IMG/VR virus record: IMGVR_UViG_3300045947_000104
Coordinates: 1-39,726 of that record
Source: a virus
DNA: 39,726 nt
Reading direction: 5' to 3' (one strand)
Shown here: positions 23,960 through 31,071 of the stretch, piece after piece
Numbering within the stretch: the first letter of the stretch is position 1
Layout of the letters: each line of letters starts with the position of its first letter
The notes under the pieces: generated by a model
Told to the model about the DNA's origin: nothing
Databases searched by the model: none
What the model saw: the letters and a program-made list of their open reading frames with translations, nothing else
Made by a program: the position numbers and the translations under genes

Positions 23960-24610
23960 ATGCAGACACAGAGCCAGCTCTCCATCTCCGGGTCGCTCGG
24001 GCTGACGGTCTTTCCGCGGGTCCGGCCCGCGCCGGTCGCCTGGCGGCTCACGAATTTCCTCCGGTACCGGCTGCGCGACCTGCCGCGGCTCTGGGCCGGG
24101 CGCCTCGCGAACCTGCTCCTCGGCGTGCCGATCCTCGAGAGCCGGCTCTATCTGCGGAAGATCGACCGCCGGACCGGGCTCGTCGTGGACTACGGGCTCG
24201 TGAGTACGCGCCTCGTGACGACGGCCGGCGTCAACTTCATCGTGGACGCCTTCCAGGGCTCGACGGAGCTCGAGAACCTCAGGTATCACGGGTTCGGGAC
24301 CGGAACGAACGCCGAGGCGACCGGGGACACGGCCCTGCAGACGGAGGAGACGACGCAGTACGCGAGCGACAACACGCGGCCGACCGGGTCCCTCGCCGAG
24401 GGCGCGAGCGCGAACATCTTCCGTACCGTCGCGACGTACTCCCCGGACAGCGGGGGCACGCGGGCGATTACCGAGCACGGCGTCCTGAGCCAGGCGGGGA
24501 CCGGCGGCGGGACGCTGCTCGATCGCTCCGTCTTCTCGGCCGTCAACCTCGCCGCCGGCGCCGACTCACTGCAGGCGACGTACGAGATCACCGTCAGCGC
24601 GGGCGGGTAA
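23960..24610 (+). CDS. tail appendage protein with beta-rich C-terminal domain
   Basis: 216 aa. The first about 60 residues are basic and hydrophobic. From about residue 70 a domain follows with DYGLVSTRLVTTAGVNFIVDAFQGSTELENLRYHGFGTGTNAEATGDTALQTEE, continuing to FSAVNLAAGADSLQATYEITVSAGG at the end. This domain order recurs in phage tail proteins of GC-rich phages, where 'GTGTTAEAVGDTAL' blocks are common. It probably belongs to the adsorption apparatus. Confidence 0.55.
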   Translation: MQTQSQLSISGSLGLTVFPRVRPAPVAWRLTNFLRYRLRDLPRLWAGRLANLLLGVPILESRLYLRKIDRRTGLVVDYGLVSTRLVTTAGVNFIVDAFQGSTELENLRYHGFGTGTNAEATGDTALQTEETTQYASDNTRPTGSLAEGASANIFRTVATYSPDSGGTRAITEHGVLSQAGTGGGTLLDRSVFSAVNLAAGADSLQATYEITVSAGG

Positions 24611-24612
24611 CG

Positions 24613-24840
24613 GTGGCCGCGGTCTCTCTCGATGACTTCCTCGCGCAGCGCGTCACGACGCCCGACCCGGCCTTCGAGGCGTTCGTGACGGGCTGGGCCG
24701 CGCGCGTCCGGCAGCAGGAGCCGGCGCGGCTCGCGCGGGCCGCGGCGCGCGGGCCGCTCCCGCCGGGCGTCGTCGAGGGCCCCGAGCTCGCGGACTGGAC
24801 GCTCGCGCTCGCGCTCGCCTGGGCGACGCAGCCACGGTAA
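24613..24840 (+). CDS. small hypothetical protein
   Basis: 75 aa, GTG start 3 nt after the previous stop. It is Ala/Arg/Pro-rich and helical (VSLDDFLAQRVTTPDPAFEAFVTGWAARVRQQEPARLARAAARG) with a short hydrophobic C-terminus (LADWTLALALAWATQPR). It could be a fibre chaperone, because it sits between two tail appendage genes. That is inference from position. Confidence 0.5.
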   Translation: MAAVSLDDFLAQRVTTPDPAFEAFVTGWAARVRQQEPARLARAAARGPLPPGVVEGPELADWTLALALAWATQPR

Positions 24841-24844
24841 CCCG

Positions 24845-26239
24845 ATGTCCTACAAACCTGGGAGCGGCTCCGGCGCCGGCGGCGACAGTACGGACTATTT
24901 CAAGCGGGATACAGACGTCGTCGGCCGCGAGGGCAGCGTCGCCTTTTGGTTCCGGAAGGACGGCAACGCGGGCGCGAGTGCCTTCCCTGGGATCTATACG
25001 TGCGGCGAGGCGGACTTCTCGCCGCACTTTTCGATTCAGCTCACGGACACGGGCCGGATCCGGCTGACGCAATTCAATTCGAACATCATCTCGACCCTCG
25101 GCGTCGGCACGGCGGCGAGCTGGCATCGGATCCTGTACGTCTGCGACACGGGCGTCGGCACGCAAACGCAGTGGGTGTACTGCGACGGGGTCCAATTCGC
25201 GACGCTGACCGGGAATACGGAGTTTACGAGCGCGTTCGACTATTGGGGGATCGGCACGCCGAACACGGTCAACGGGGCCTATCGGATGCTCATCGGCGAT
25301 ACCGACGTCCAGGCGCTCGTCGATTACGACGACCAATGGTCGAGCCTCGACGAGGCGATTTCCGGACTCGGTAATTTCTACGAATGCCCGCTCGACGCCG
25401 ACCTGAACGACGACAGCGGCGGGAGTAATGACCTCTCGGCGGTCGGGACGGTGACCCAGATCGCAGATCTCCCGGATCTCACCTTCCCGCGCGTCATGGC
25501 GTCCGCGAACACGAACGGGACGACGCTCTCGAGCTCGCTCAACATGCCTGCCGGGATCGTCGCCGGCGAGCTCCTCATCGCGATCGCCGTCAACGATGGG
25601 ACCGGCGGGACGAATATGGCGATCTCGGGCTGGACGCAGCTCTTTCATACCCAGTTCACGTCGAATGTGATCTCGCACGGCGCGTGGGCGAAGATCGCGG
25701 CGGGCAGCGACACGGCGACGCTCACGGGGGCCGCCCAGGACTTCGCGGCCGTCGTCCTCCGGATCGAGAATCACGGCGTCTCGAACATCGCGAGCGATGT
25801 CAAGGTCGGGACCGCGGCGACCGGGACGAGCGCGACGCCGAACCCGCCGAGCCTCGACGCCGGCGCCTCGCGCAAGCATCTCTGGATCGCGAGCAACGGC
25901 TCCGACGACGACGACGAGGCGGTCTCGTTCCCGCTCGAGCCGTCCGGATTTACCGGCGTCTGTCAGATCGAATCCGCGCAATCAACCTCGTCGTGCATGC
26001 TGCAAGTCGCGCAGCTCGCCGAGGAGACCCAGACGAAGGACCCGGGGACGTTCAACCTCGGCGCGAGCGAAGAATGGATCGCGCAGACGATCGCGGTCCC
26101 GCCCGCGGTCTCCGCCGCCATCCCCCCGTTTCGATCGCGCATGCATAGTGCTCTCCTCGCCCGCCGGCAGCGGTTCGGCCGCGACCGTGAGACCGGGCTC
26201 TTTCTCCCGACCGGCCTGCTCGGCCGGCGGGCCGCCTGA
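24845..26239 (+). CDS. LamG/concanavalin-like tail appendage protein
   Basis: 464 aa. The N-terminal half (about residues 15-200) shows the LamG-like jelly-roll pattern: GSVAFWFRKDGNAG, FSIQLTDTGRIRLTQF, SWHRILYVCD, VYCDGVQFATLTG and WGIGTPNTVNGAYRMLIGD. A second domain (about 205-440) has PRVMASANTNGTTLSSSLNMPAGIVAGELLIAIAVNDG and ISGWTQLF, a block frequent in phage structural proteins. The C-terminus is Arg-rich. Such carbohydrate-binding folds suit receptor recognition. Confidence 0.7.
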   Translation: MSYKPGSGSGAGGDSTDYFKRDTDVVGREGSVAFWFRKDGNAGASAFPGIYTCGEADFSPHFSIQLTDTGRIRLTQFNSNIISTLGVGTAASWHRILYVCDTGVGTQTQWVYCDGVQFATLTGNTEFTSAFDYWGIGTPNTVNGAYRMLIGDTDVQALVDYDDQWSSLDEAISGLGNFYECPLDADLNDDSGGSNDLSAVGTVTQIADLPDLTFPRVMASANTNGTTLSSSLNMPAGIVAGELLIAIAVNDGTGGTNMAISGWTQLFHTQFTSNVISHGAWAKIAAGSDTATLTGAAQDFAAVVLRIENHGVSNIASDVKVGTAATGTSATPNPPSLDAGASRKHLWIASNGSDDDDEAVSFPLEPSGFTGVCQIESAQSTSSCMLQVAQLAEETQTKDPGTFNLGASEEWIAQTIAVPPAVSAAIPPFRSRMHSALLARRQRFGRDRETGLFLPTGLLGRRAA

Positions 26240-26252
26240 AAGGACGCCGACG

Positions 26253-26723
26253 ATGGGACGAATCTATGCGCTGCCGCTCGCGAAGACGGCCGTGACCGCG
26301 GCCGTGGACCTGGCCGAGATCCTGACGGCCGCGACGCACATCTGCGTCATTCACGCGATCGAGCTCTCGCAACATACCGACGTGAAGGACGCCGAGGAGG
26401 AGATGCTTCAGCTCGCCTTCAAGTCCGGGCAGACGACCAGCGGCTCGGGCGGGAATACGAGCGTCACCCCGATCCCGCGGCTCATCGGCGACTCGGCCCA
26501 TGGGATGACGGTCGAGACCTTCAACACGACGAAAGCCTCGGCCGGGACGATCGTCACGCATGGGATTTGGGATTGGAACGTTCGCGTCCCGTTCGAGAAG
26601 ATCTTCACGCCGGAGACGCGGCTCATCATCCCGCCCTCGACGCGCGCGACCCTCGAGCTCGTCGCCGCGCCGGGTGACTCCACTTCGATCGGCGGGCAGA
26701 TCGTCCTCGAGCTGATCGGCTGA
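26253..26723 (+). CDS. hypothetical tail appendage protein
   Basis: 156 aa, ATG 26253 after GACGCCGACG, without a strong ribosome binding site. It is beta-rich with MGRIYALPLAKTAVTAAVDLAEIL and a central VIHAIELSQHTDVKDAEEEMLQLAFKSGQTT. The C-terminal half (IPPSTRATLELVAAPGDSTSIGGQIVLELIG) resembles a small jelly-roll. It may be a virion-surface subunit working with the LamG protein before it. No family is assigned. Confidence 0.5.
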   Translation: MGRIYALPLAKTAVTAAVDLAEILTAATHICVIHAIELSQHTDVKDAEEEMLQLAFKSGQTTSGSGGNTSVTPIPRLIGDSAHGMTVETFNTTKASAGTIVTHGIWDWNVRVPFEKIFTPETRLIIPPSTRATLELVAAPGDSTSIGGQIVLELIG

Positions 26724-26725
26724 CG

Positions 26726-27844
26726 ATGTCCGTCTTTCGGCGTCCTCACCGTTACGCCCGGCGCGCGCCGGCGCTCGCGACGCTCACCGCGGCGCCGAGC
26801 GGGACGCTCTTCACGATCGAGCCGGTCGGGACGCTCGCGAGCGCGGGCGCCCTGGTGCGCGACACGAGCAAGGCCCTGGCCGGCGCCTCGACGCCCGCGG
26901 GCGTCCTCGCGAAGGCCGTCAGCGCGGCGTACGCGGGCGTCCTGAGCTCGGCCGGCGCGCTCCGCAAAGAGGCGCAGCTCCTCGTCGCCGGGGCGATCGC
27001 CTCCGCGGGCTCGCTGGCGGTCGTCCGCGTCATCCTGCGGACGTTCGAGGGGACGCTGACCTCGGCGGGGGCGCTCGTGAAGGCCGTCAGCACGGCGTAC
27101 GCGGGGGCGACGACGCCCGCGGGCGCGCTCGTGAAGGCGACCGACAAGGGGCTGACCGGCGCGACGACCCCGGCCGGCGCGCTCGTGAAGGCCGTCAGCC
27201 AGGCGCTCAGCGGGACGCTCAGCTCGAGCGGGCTCCTCGACCTGACGAAGGTCCTCCTCCGCACGTTCACCGGCGCCCTCGCCTCCGCGGGCGCCCTCGT
27301 GCGCGACACGCAGAAGACCACGAGCGGCGCGCTGACGTCCGCCGGCGCCCTGGCGCGCGCGACGTCGCAGACGCTCACGGGGACGCTCAGCGGGGCCGGG
27401 TCAGTCTCGAAGGCCGTCTCGACGCGGCTCACGGGGACGCTCGCGAGCGCCGGCGCCTTCTCGTCAATGAAGGTCCTCCTCCGGATGTTCACGGGCGCGA
27501 TCGCCTCCGCGGGCGCGCTCGTCCGCCTGACGGAGAAGCAGACGGCCGGCAGCGCGGCGCCGGCGGGCGCCCTGACGCGCGCCGTGAGCCTCTCCCTCTC
27601 GGGGACCCTCCCATCGGCGGGGGCGCTCAGAAAGGCCGTGAGCCGCCTTCTCGCGGGCGTCGTCAGCGCGGCCGGCGCGCTGCTCACCATCCTGAACCCG
27701 GCGACCTACGTGCACGCGATCCTGACCCGGTTCGGCGGCGAGGGGCAGATCGCCGGGTCGGCGATCGCGCAGCGTCAGATCGGCGGGTCGGCGAGCGCCG
27801 GCCGCCCGCTCGGCGGGCGCGCGGAGGACATATCCGATGAGTGA
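26726..27844 (+). CDS. protein of 16 tandem 18/20-residue repeats
   Basis: 372 aa. Residues 35-328 consist of 16 head-to-tail repeats with consensus G-T-L-x-S-A-G-A-L-V-K-A-V-S-x-x-L-x. Repeats 4, 8 and 12 are 20 residues long and share a VLLRTF-type ending, giving a higher-order period of four. A short basic N-terminus and a 44-residue tail with QIAGSAIAQRQIGG repeats flank the array. It probably forms a regular solenoid or fibre shaft. It sits at the end of the tail cassette and overlaps the next gene by 8 nt. No function is known to me. Confidence 0.75.
   Translation: MSVFRRPHRYARRAPALATLTAAPSGTLFTIEPVGTLASAGALVRDTSKALAGASTPAGVLAKAVSAAYAGVLSSAGALRKEAQLLVAGAIASAGSLAVVRVILRTFEGTLTSAGALVKAVSTAYAGATTPAGALVKATDKGLTGATTPAGALVKAVSQALSGTLSSSGLLDLTKVLLRTFTGALASAGALVRDTQKTTSGALTSAGALARATSQTLTGTLSGAGSVSKAVSTRLTGTLASAGAFSSMKVLLRMFTGAIASAGALVRLTEKQTAGSAAPAGALTRAVSLSLSGTLPSAGALRKAVSRLLAGVVSAAGALLTILNPATYVHAILTRFGGEGQIAGSAIAQRQIGGSASAGRPLGGRAEDISDE
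26828..27709 (+). repeat. 16-unit coding repeat array, 54/60-bp units
   Basis: The array covers 882 nt, made of 13 units of 54 bp and 3 of 60 bp (every fourth of the first 12). Units differ at many third positions, so they are old or under protein-level selection, not a recent DNA slippage product. A core such as GCGGGCGCGCTCGTGAAGG recurs. Confidence 0.8.
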
Positions 27845-28202
27845 TCTCTCCCTGCTGCCGCTCCCGTTGCGGATTAAGGTCGTCCGCGCCGTCACGCGCG
27901 TGATTCGCCTAGACTTCGCGCTCGCCGATGGGACCGTCGTGGACATCACGGGGGCGACGGTGACGCTCACGGTCAAGGCGACGCCGAGCGCCGCCGCGGC
28001 CGTCGTCTACACCGTCAACGCGACGCTCACGAATCCCGCGCAGGGCGTCGCGACGCTCACGATCCCGGACTCGGCGACGTTCGGGACCGACGGCACGGTC
28101 ACGCGGTATTACCACGAAATTCGGCTCATCGAATCGAACGGCAACAAGACGCCCTGGTGGGCCGGCTCGTTCGAGGTCTGGCCGACGCCGGCGCCGCTGT
28201 AA
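27837..28202 (+). CDS. small beta-rich protein, BppU-like N-terminal pattern
   Basis: 121 aa, ATG 27837 overlapping the previous gene by 8 nt. The pattern IRLDFALADGTVVDITGATVTLTVKATPSAAAAVVYTVNATLTNPAQGVATLTIP is a single Ig-like or baseplate upper-protein-like beta domain. It ends with GSFEVWPTPAPL. Such domains begin many phage baseplate or fibre-holding proteins. It is the last rightward gene before the attachment region. Confidence 0.6.
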   Translation: MSDLSLLPLPLRIKVVRAVTRVIRLDFALADGTVVDITGATVTLTVKATPSAAAAVVYTVNATLTNPAQGVATLTIPDSATFGTDGTVTRYYHEIRLIESNGNKTPWWAGSFEVWPTPAPL

Positions 28203-28203
28203 C

Positions 28204-28225
28204 GCGCTCCGAGCGCCCGGAGCGC
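28204..28225 (+). terminator. hairpin ending the tail operon
   Basis: GCGCTCCG and CGGAGCGC form a perfect 8-bp stem with a 6-nt loop, starting one base after the last tail gene's stop. A competing longer pairing exists between 28216-28229 and 28261-28275 (14 bp with one bulged G). No U tract follows, so Rho-independent termination would be weak. It separates rightward tail genes from the leftward integrase gene. Confidence 0.4.
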
Positions 28226-28289
28226 GCCCGCTGGGAACGCCGCCCGCCCCCGGACGGCGAGGGCGCGGCTCCGGGCCTCCGAGGTTTGC

Positions 28290-28307
28290 GGGGACTTCTG
28301 TGGGGAC
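28290..28307 (+). repeat. direct repeat, left integrase arm-type site
   Basis: GGGGACTTCTGTGGGGAC is found here and again exactly at 28527-28544. Each copy itself contains GGGGAC twice. The two copies flank the tRNA-like core, which is the arrangement of arm-type integrase binding sites around an attP core. Confidence 0.65.
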
Positions 28308-28423
28308 CCCGCGGCCGACGCCTCGAGAAACGTCAATCAATCCCGAGAGACTTCGAGAGACCGCGCGAGCGACGGACCGGCCCGTAAGTCCTTGACCGGA
28401 CAGCGCGAAGGGCCTCTCGTCGG

Positions 28424-28483
28424 TCAGCTTGAGGGGCTGGCGCTCGCAAGAGCGTGGGGGTTCGAGTCCCCCCTTTCGCACCA
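28424..28483 (+). other. attP: attP core: 3' part of tRNA-Leu (anticodon GAG)
   Basis: These 60 bases fold as the tRNA 3' part. The anticodon stem-loop has loop TTGAGGG, with GAG at 28431-28433. A long variable arm follows with GCTC/GAGC and tetraloop GCAA. Next come a T arm GGGGG-TTCGAGT-CCCCC, acceptor strand CTTTCGC, discriminator A and CCA. The long variable arm and GAG anticodon identify tRNA-Leu. Only this part is tRNA-like, as expected for a phage that integrates in a tRNA gene and restores its 3' end. The integrase gene ends 5 nt away and exact 18-bp repeats flank it. The crossover point is not visible. Confidence 0.85.
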
Positions 28484-28488
28484 TCAAC

Positions 28489-29730
28489 TTACAGCGAATC
28501 GACGGGACGGTCTCCGCGGCGAGTGTGGGGACTTCTGTGGGGACTGCTCGGCCGGTCAGGGTCGGCCGCCTTCCGGCTCGCACGCATCCGCGGGGCCGTG
28601 ACCAGGTCCGCGATCGGCCAGGCCTCCGACAGCGTCTCGACGACCGGGCGCTCCGCCTCCGGGCGGAGATGGGTATACAAGGCCGTCGTCTCGAGCGACG
28701 TGTGTCCGAGGGTCGCCTGACGTTTCTCCGGCGCGACCTCGAGCTCGGCGAGGAGCGTCGCCGCCGAGTGGCGGAGCGTATGAAAGGTCACGCCGCGCGG
28801 GTCCTTTCGCCCGTAGACGAGCCCGGCCTGCCGGCAGGCAGCCGCGAGCCCGCCGCGGATATCCTTCACGGCCCGGCCCCGGTAGGTGACGACGTGCGAC
28901 GCCCGCGGCGCTCGGCGCCGGGCGTCCTCGAGAATGCGGCGGAGCTGCGCGGAGACGGGGACGACGAGCGGGCGACGGGTCTCCCCGACCGTCTTATGGT
29001 CGGCGACCGTCAGATAACGTAAACCGGGATCCACGTCACGCGCCCACTCGAGGCCGAGGATATTCCCGCGGCGCAGCTTCGGCGCGAGCGCGGCGATCGC
29101 GAGCGCGAGGCGGACATGATAGGAGCAGGCCTCGAGGATCGGCCGCATCTGGGCGAGCCCGACGACGACCGTCCGCCGACCGGGCGTGTCGCGGCCGACG
29201 TCGCGGAACGGGTTCATCGTGACCCCGGTCCGGGCTCGGTACTTGTGATGCAGGGCGAGCCGGTACAGGCCGGACATCTGCGAGCGGTAGTGGTTCCGCG
29301 TGTCGCCGCTCACGCCGCGCGCGCGCATCCAATCCTCGAAGCGCGAGACCCAGCTCGGATCGCGAATCGGGTCCGCGAGGGTCAGGTCGTGGAAGGGCGC
29401 GGACTCGCCTGGGCGCGGCCAGGCCTTACGCGCCGCGGGGCGGGCGCCGAAGAACCGGAGGACGACGCGGAGCTGGTGCTCGACCTCGTCCGGCCGGCGG
29501 AGGCGCTGCCGCGCGTCGGCGAGGTAGACCTCGGCCCAGTCCTGGATGCGAGGCGAGGCCTCGACGGTCGGCGGCGTAATCCCGGCGGCGGCCGCCTCGA
29601 CCCGCTCCCGCGCCTTCTGCTCGGCCTTGAGCGCCTGCTTTCGCGTGCGCTGCTTCGTCGTCCCACGGTACCGATGGCCGAGGAGCTCGAATTCGTAATG
29701 GTAGAACCGGCCGCGTTTCGTGACGCTCAT
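28489..29730 (-). CDS. int: tyrosine-family site-specific integrase
   Basis: 413 aa. An N-terminal arm-binding type region (residues 1-40, RFYHYEFELLGHRYRGTT) comes first, then a core-binding helical domain (about 60-170). The catalytic domain has Arg220 (LAPKLRRGNILGLEW), Lys246, His317 and Arg320 (FHTLRHSA), His343 (LGHTS) and the Tyr352 nucleophile (TALYTH). Start ATG 29730 overlaps the previous gene by ATGA. The last 20 or so codons run through a direct repeat next to attP. It should recombine attP with the tRNA-Leu gene of the host. Confidence 0.95.
   Translation of the reverse strand: MSVTKRGRFYHYEFELLGHRYRGTTKQRTRKQALKAEQKARERVEAAAAGITPPTVEASPRIQDWAEVYLADARQRLRRPDEVEHQLRVVLRFFGARPAARKAWPRPGESAPFHDLTLADPIRDPSWVSRFEDWMRARGVSGDTRNHYRSQMSGLYRLALHHKYRARTGVTMNPFRDVGRDTPGRRTVVVGLAQMRPILEACSYHVRLALAIAALAPKLRRGNILGLEWARDVDPGLRYLTVADHKTVGETRRPLVVPVSAQLRRILEDARRRAPRASHVVTYRGRAVKDIRGGLAAACRQAGLVYGRKDPRGVTFHTLRHSAATLLAELEVAPEKRQATLGHTSLETTALYTHLRPEAERPVVETLSEAWPIADLVTAPRMRASRKAADPDRPSSPHRSPHTRRGDRPVDSL
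28527..28544 (+). repeat. direct repeat, right integrase arm-type site
   Basis: This is the exact second copy of the 18-bp sequence at 28290-28307. It lies within the last codons of the integrase gene, so the C-terminal tail of the enzyme is shaped by an attachment-site element. Confidence 0.65.
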
Positions 29731-30116
29731 GTCGCCGGGACCGAGACGCACTGCCCGGCGAGCGTCTGCGCCGCGGCGCGGCCCGCCGCCGTCCAGGTCA
29801 CGGCCCGGCCGGACGCCTTCGGCGCGGCCCACGAGAAGCCGTTCATCCCGTGGCCGGCCTTCGCCTCGACGACGGCCTCCGCCCGGTACTTCGCGGCCTC
29901 GAGCGCGAGCTGCTCGAACGCGCCGGCCGTCCCGCCGTACCAGCGTTTCGACCATTTCACGGCCTTGACTGGGGTCACCCAGGAGGCGTCAACCTTCGCG
30001 GCGGTGACAAAGACGCGCCGGACGCCGGCCGGGTCGGAGACGCACGACGCGAGCGGGACGAGGGTCGGCTCCTGCAGGCTGCCGGCGGCCAGGGCGATGG
30101 CGAGGACGAGGGTCAT
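29727..30116 (-). CDS. secreted RcsF/YbjQ-like protein of the lysogeny operon
   Basis: 129 aa. The N-terminus MTLVLAIALAAGSLQEP is a short signal-peptide-like segment. Cys30 and Cys126 could form a disulfide. The central part GGTAGAFEQLALEAAKYRAEAVVEAKAGHG resembles the helix-strand core of RcsF and heavy-metal-binding YbjQ proteins, where 'A..LGANAVVG' is typical. It is coupled to the integrase (ATGA) and to the 64-aa gene. A surface protein made in the lysogen could alter the envelope or exclude other phages. The family link is by pattern only. Confidence 0.55.
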   Translation of the reverse strand: MTLVLAIALAAGSLQEPTLVPLASCVSDPAGVRRVFVTAAKVDASWVTPVKAVKWSKRWYGGTAGAFEQLALEAAKYRAEAVVEAKAGHGMNGFSWAAPKASGRAVTWTAAGRAAAQTLAGQCVSVPAT

Positions 30117-30307
30117 CGGGTCTTCCTTCTCCGGCGCTTCGCCTCCGCGGCCATGCGCGCGCCCATGCCGAAACTCCAGCGCGTTGCCCAATCCTGATCG
30201 GGCTCCTGCGCTTGCGAGGATAGCAGTCCGATTGCGACGGCTGCGGTGTAGTACTCCTCGAGGTTAATGTCCAGCGTGGCGGGCACGGCCGGCGCGCGCG
30301 GGTTCAC
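30113..30307 (-). CDS. small hypothetical protein of the lysogeny operon
   Basis: 64 aa, GTG start overlapping the stop of the preceding gene (GTGA) and ending in ATGA overlap with the next. The first half is PRAPAVPATLDINLEEYYTAAVAIGLLSSQ. The second half has WATRWSFGMGARM and a basic end AEAKRRRRKTR. A helical domain with a basic tail is likely. The function is unknown. Confidence 0.55.
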   Translation of the reverse strand: MNPRAPAVPATLDINLEEYYTAAVAIGLLSSQAQEPDQDWATRWSFGMGARMAAEAKRRRRKTR

Positions 30308-30564
30308 GAGACCGCCTCCTCCGAGATGTCCCCATCCTTGCCAGCCTCGACGCTTGGTCCTGGGTCGCTCTGCCATCTCGCCCGCCCTCCGCGTGCCTGC
30401 CAGCCGGGCCGCCGCGCAGACATGCGCGTTCCATTGCACGGCTCCGACGAGCCGCAGCGGACGCAGGCGCCCGACGGTCCTCGAAAACTGACGACCTTGC
30501 ACTCGGACGCCCGGCCCTCTGTGGGCCGACCCGGACATCCGCCTTCGGTTTGGACCGGGGTCAA
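30304..30564 (-). CDS. small Cys-motif protein of the lysogeny operon
   Basis: 86 aa. A TTG start overlaps the repressor stop (TTGA) and the end overlaps the next GTG (GTGA). It has ACVRCGSSEPCNGTR, a CxxC plus Cys pattern suited to metal binding, and an acidic C-terminal end. The TTG start is inferred from coupling because no better start exists. A shorter product from an internal start cannot be ruled out. The function is unknown. Confidence 0.4.
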   Translation of the reverse strand: MTPVQTEGGCPGRPTEGRASECKVVSFRGPSGACVRCGSSEPCNGTRMSARRPGWQARGGRARWQSDPGPSVEAGKDGDISEEAVS

Positions 30565-30998
30565 CGGTCCTGCGTTTTTCGTGATGGGCGCGGTGCCAGC
30601 GCGTGCAGCACCATCTCGTCCGCAAACAGCCGGACGGCTTCCTCGGTCTTCAAGTGCTTGCACACCAGGTGAACGGCGGCGATGAGTGTGAGATACCCCG
30701 GCAAATTCCTCAGCAAGTCCCGTGCATCCTCCGGAAGGGTTGGCCCATTCTGGGTATCGGCAACGGACACAGCGGACTTGAGCGTCGCCCCCTCCGCCTG
30801 GAACATCTCCCACGGCTCAACCCTAAAGAACCCTCGAATCAGCTCGGCGTGCTCGAGCGACAGCCCGCGGCGCCCGTGCAGGACGTTGCTCAGGTGTGAC
30901 GGGTGAATCCCGGTCTCCGCGGCGAGCGTGACCTGCGTCACCTGGCGCTCAGTCAGCAGGCGCCGGATCCCGCCGCGAAGCGCCTCGCTCACGTTCAC
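30561..30998 (-). CDS. CI-type phage repressor, XRE HTH without peptidase domain
   Basis: 145 aa from a GTG start at 30998. Residues about 7-60 form an XRE helix-turn-helix (ALRGGIRRLLTERQVTQVTLAAETGIHPSHLSNVLHGRRGLSLEHAELIRGFF). The remaining about 80 residues are helical (PEDARDLLRNLPGYLTLIAAVHLVCKHLKTEEAVRLFADEMVLHAL). No Ser/Lys LexA-type autocleavage region is visible, so induction by RecA-stimulated self-cleavage is not expected. It faces a Cro-like gene across the operator region. It should hold early genes silent in the lysogen. Confidence 0.82.
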   Translation of the reverse strand: MNVSEALRGGIRRLLTERQVTQVTLAAETGIHPSHLSNVLHGRRGLSLEHAELIRGFFRVEPWEMFQAEGATLKSAVSVADTQNGPTLPEDARDLLRNLPGYLTLIAAVHLVCKHLKTEEAVRLFADEMVLHALAPRPSRKTQDR

Positions 30999-31007
30999 AT
31001 CGAGAAA

Positions 31008-31035
31008 ACTACAACCGTCGCCCCGCGCCTCACAA
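31008..31035 (-). promoter_or_regulatory. possible leftward repressor promoter
   Basis: On the minus strand TTGTGA (31035-31030), 16 nt and TGTAGT (31013-31008). Transcription would start near 31001, two or three bases before the repressor GTG, so this mRNA would be nearly leaderless too. Both boxes are imperfect, so confidence is low. Confidence 0.3.
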
Positions 31036-31071
31036 GCGCAAACTCCTACGCAGTCAGCCACTAACAGACTA

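Noticed and set aside
26828-27709. Repeat array as a recombination artefact
   Set aside because: Units differ at many third positions and keep the protein pattern, including the longer fourth unit, so it is a true repeat protein.
28405-28483. Complete functional tRNA-Leu gene
   Set aside because: A normal D-arm is missing (12 nt instead of about 20), so only the 3' part counts as tRNA-derived attP.
29116-30267. Plus-strand open frame (383 aa) over the integrase region
   Set aside because: It is the antisense of the integrase, which has all catalytic residues. The frame has no recognisable domain.
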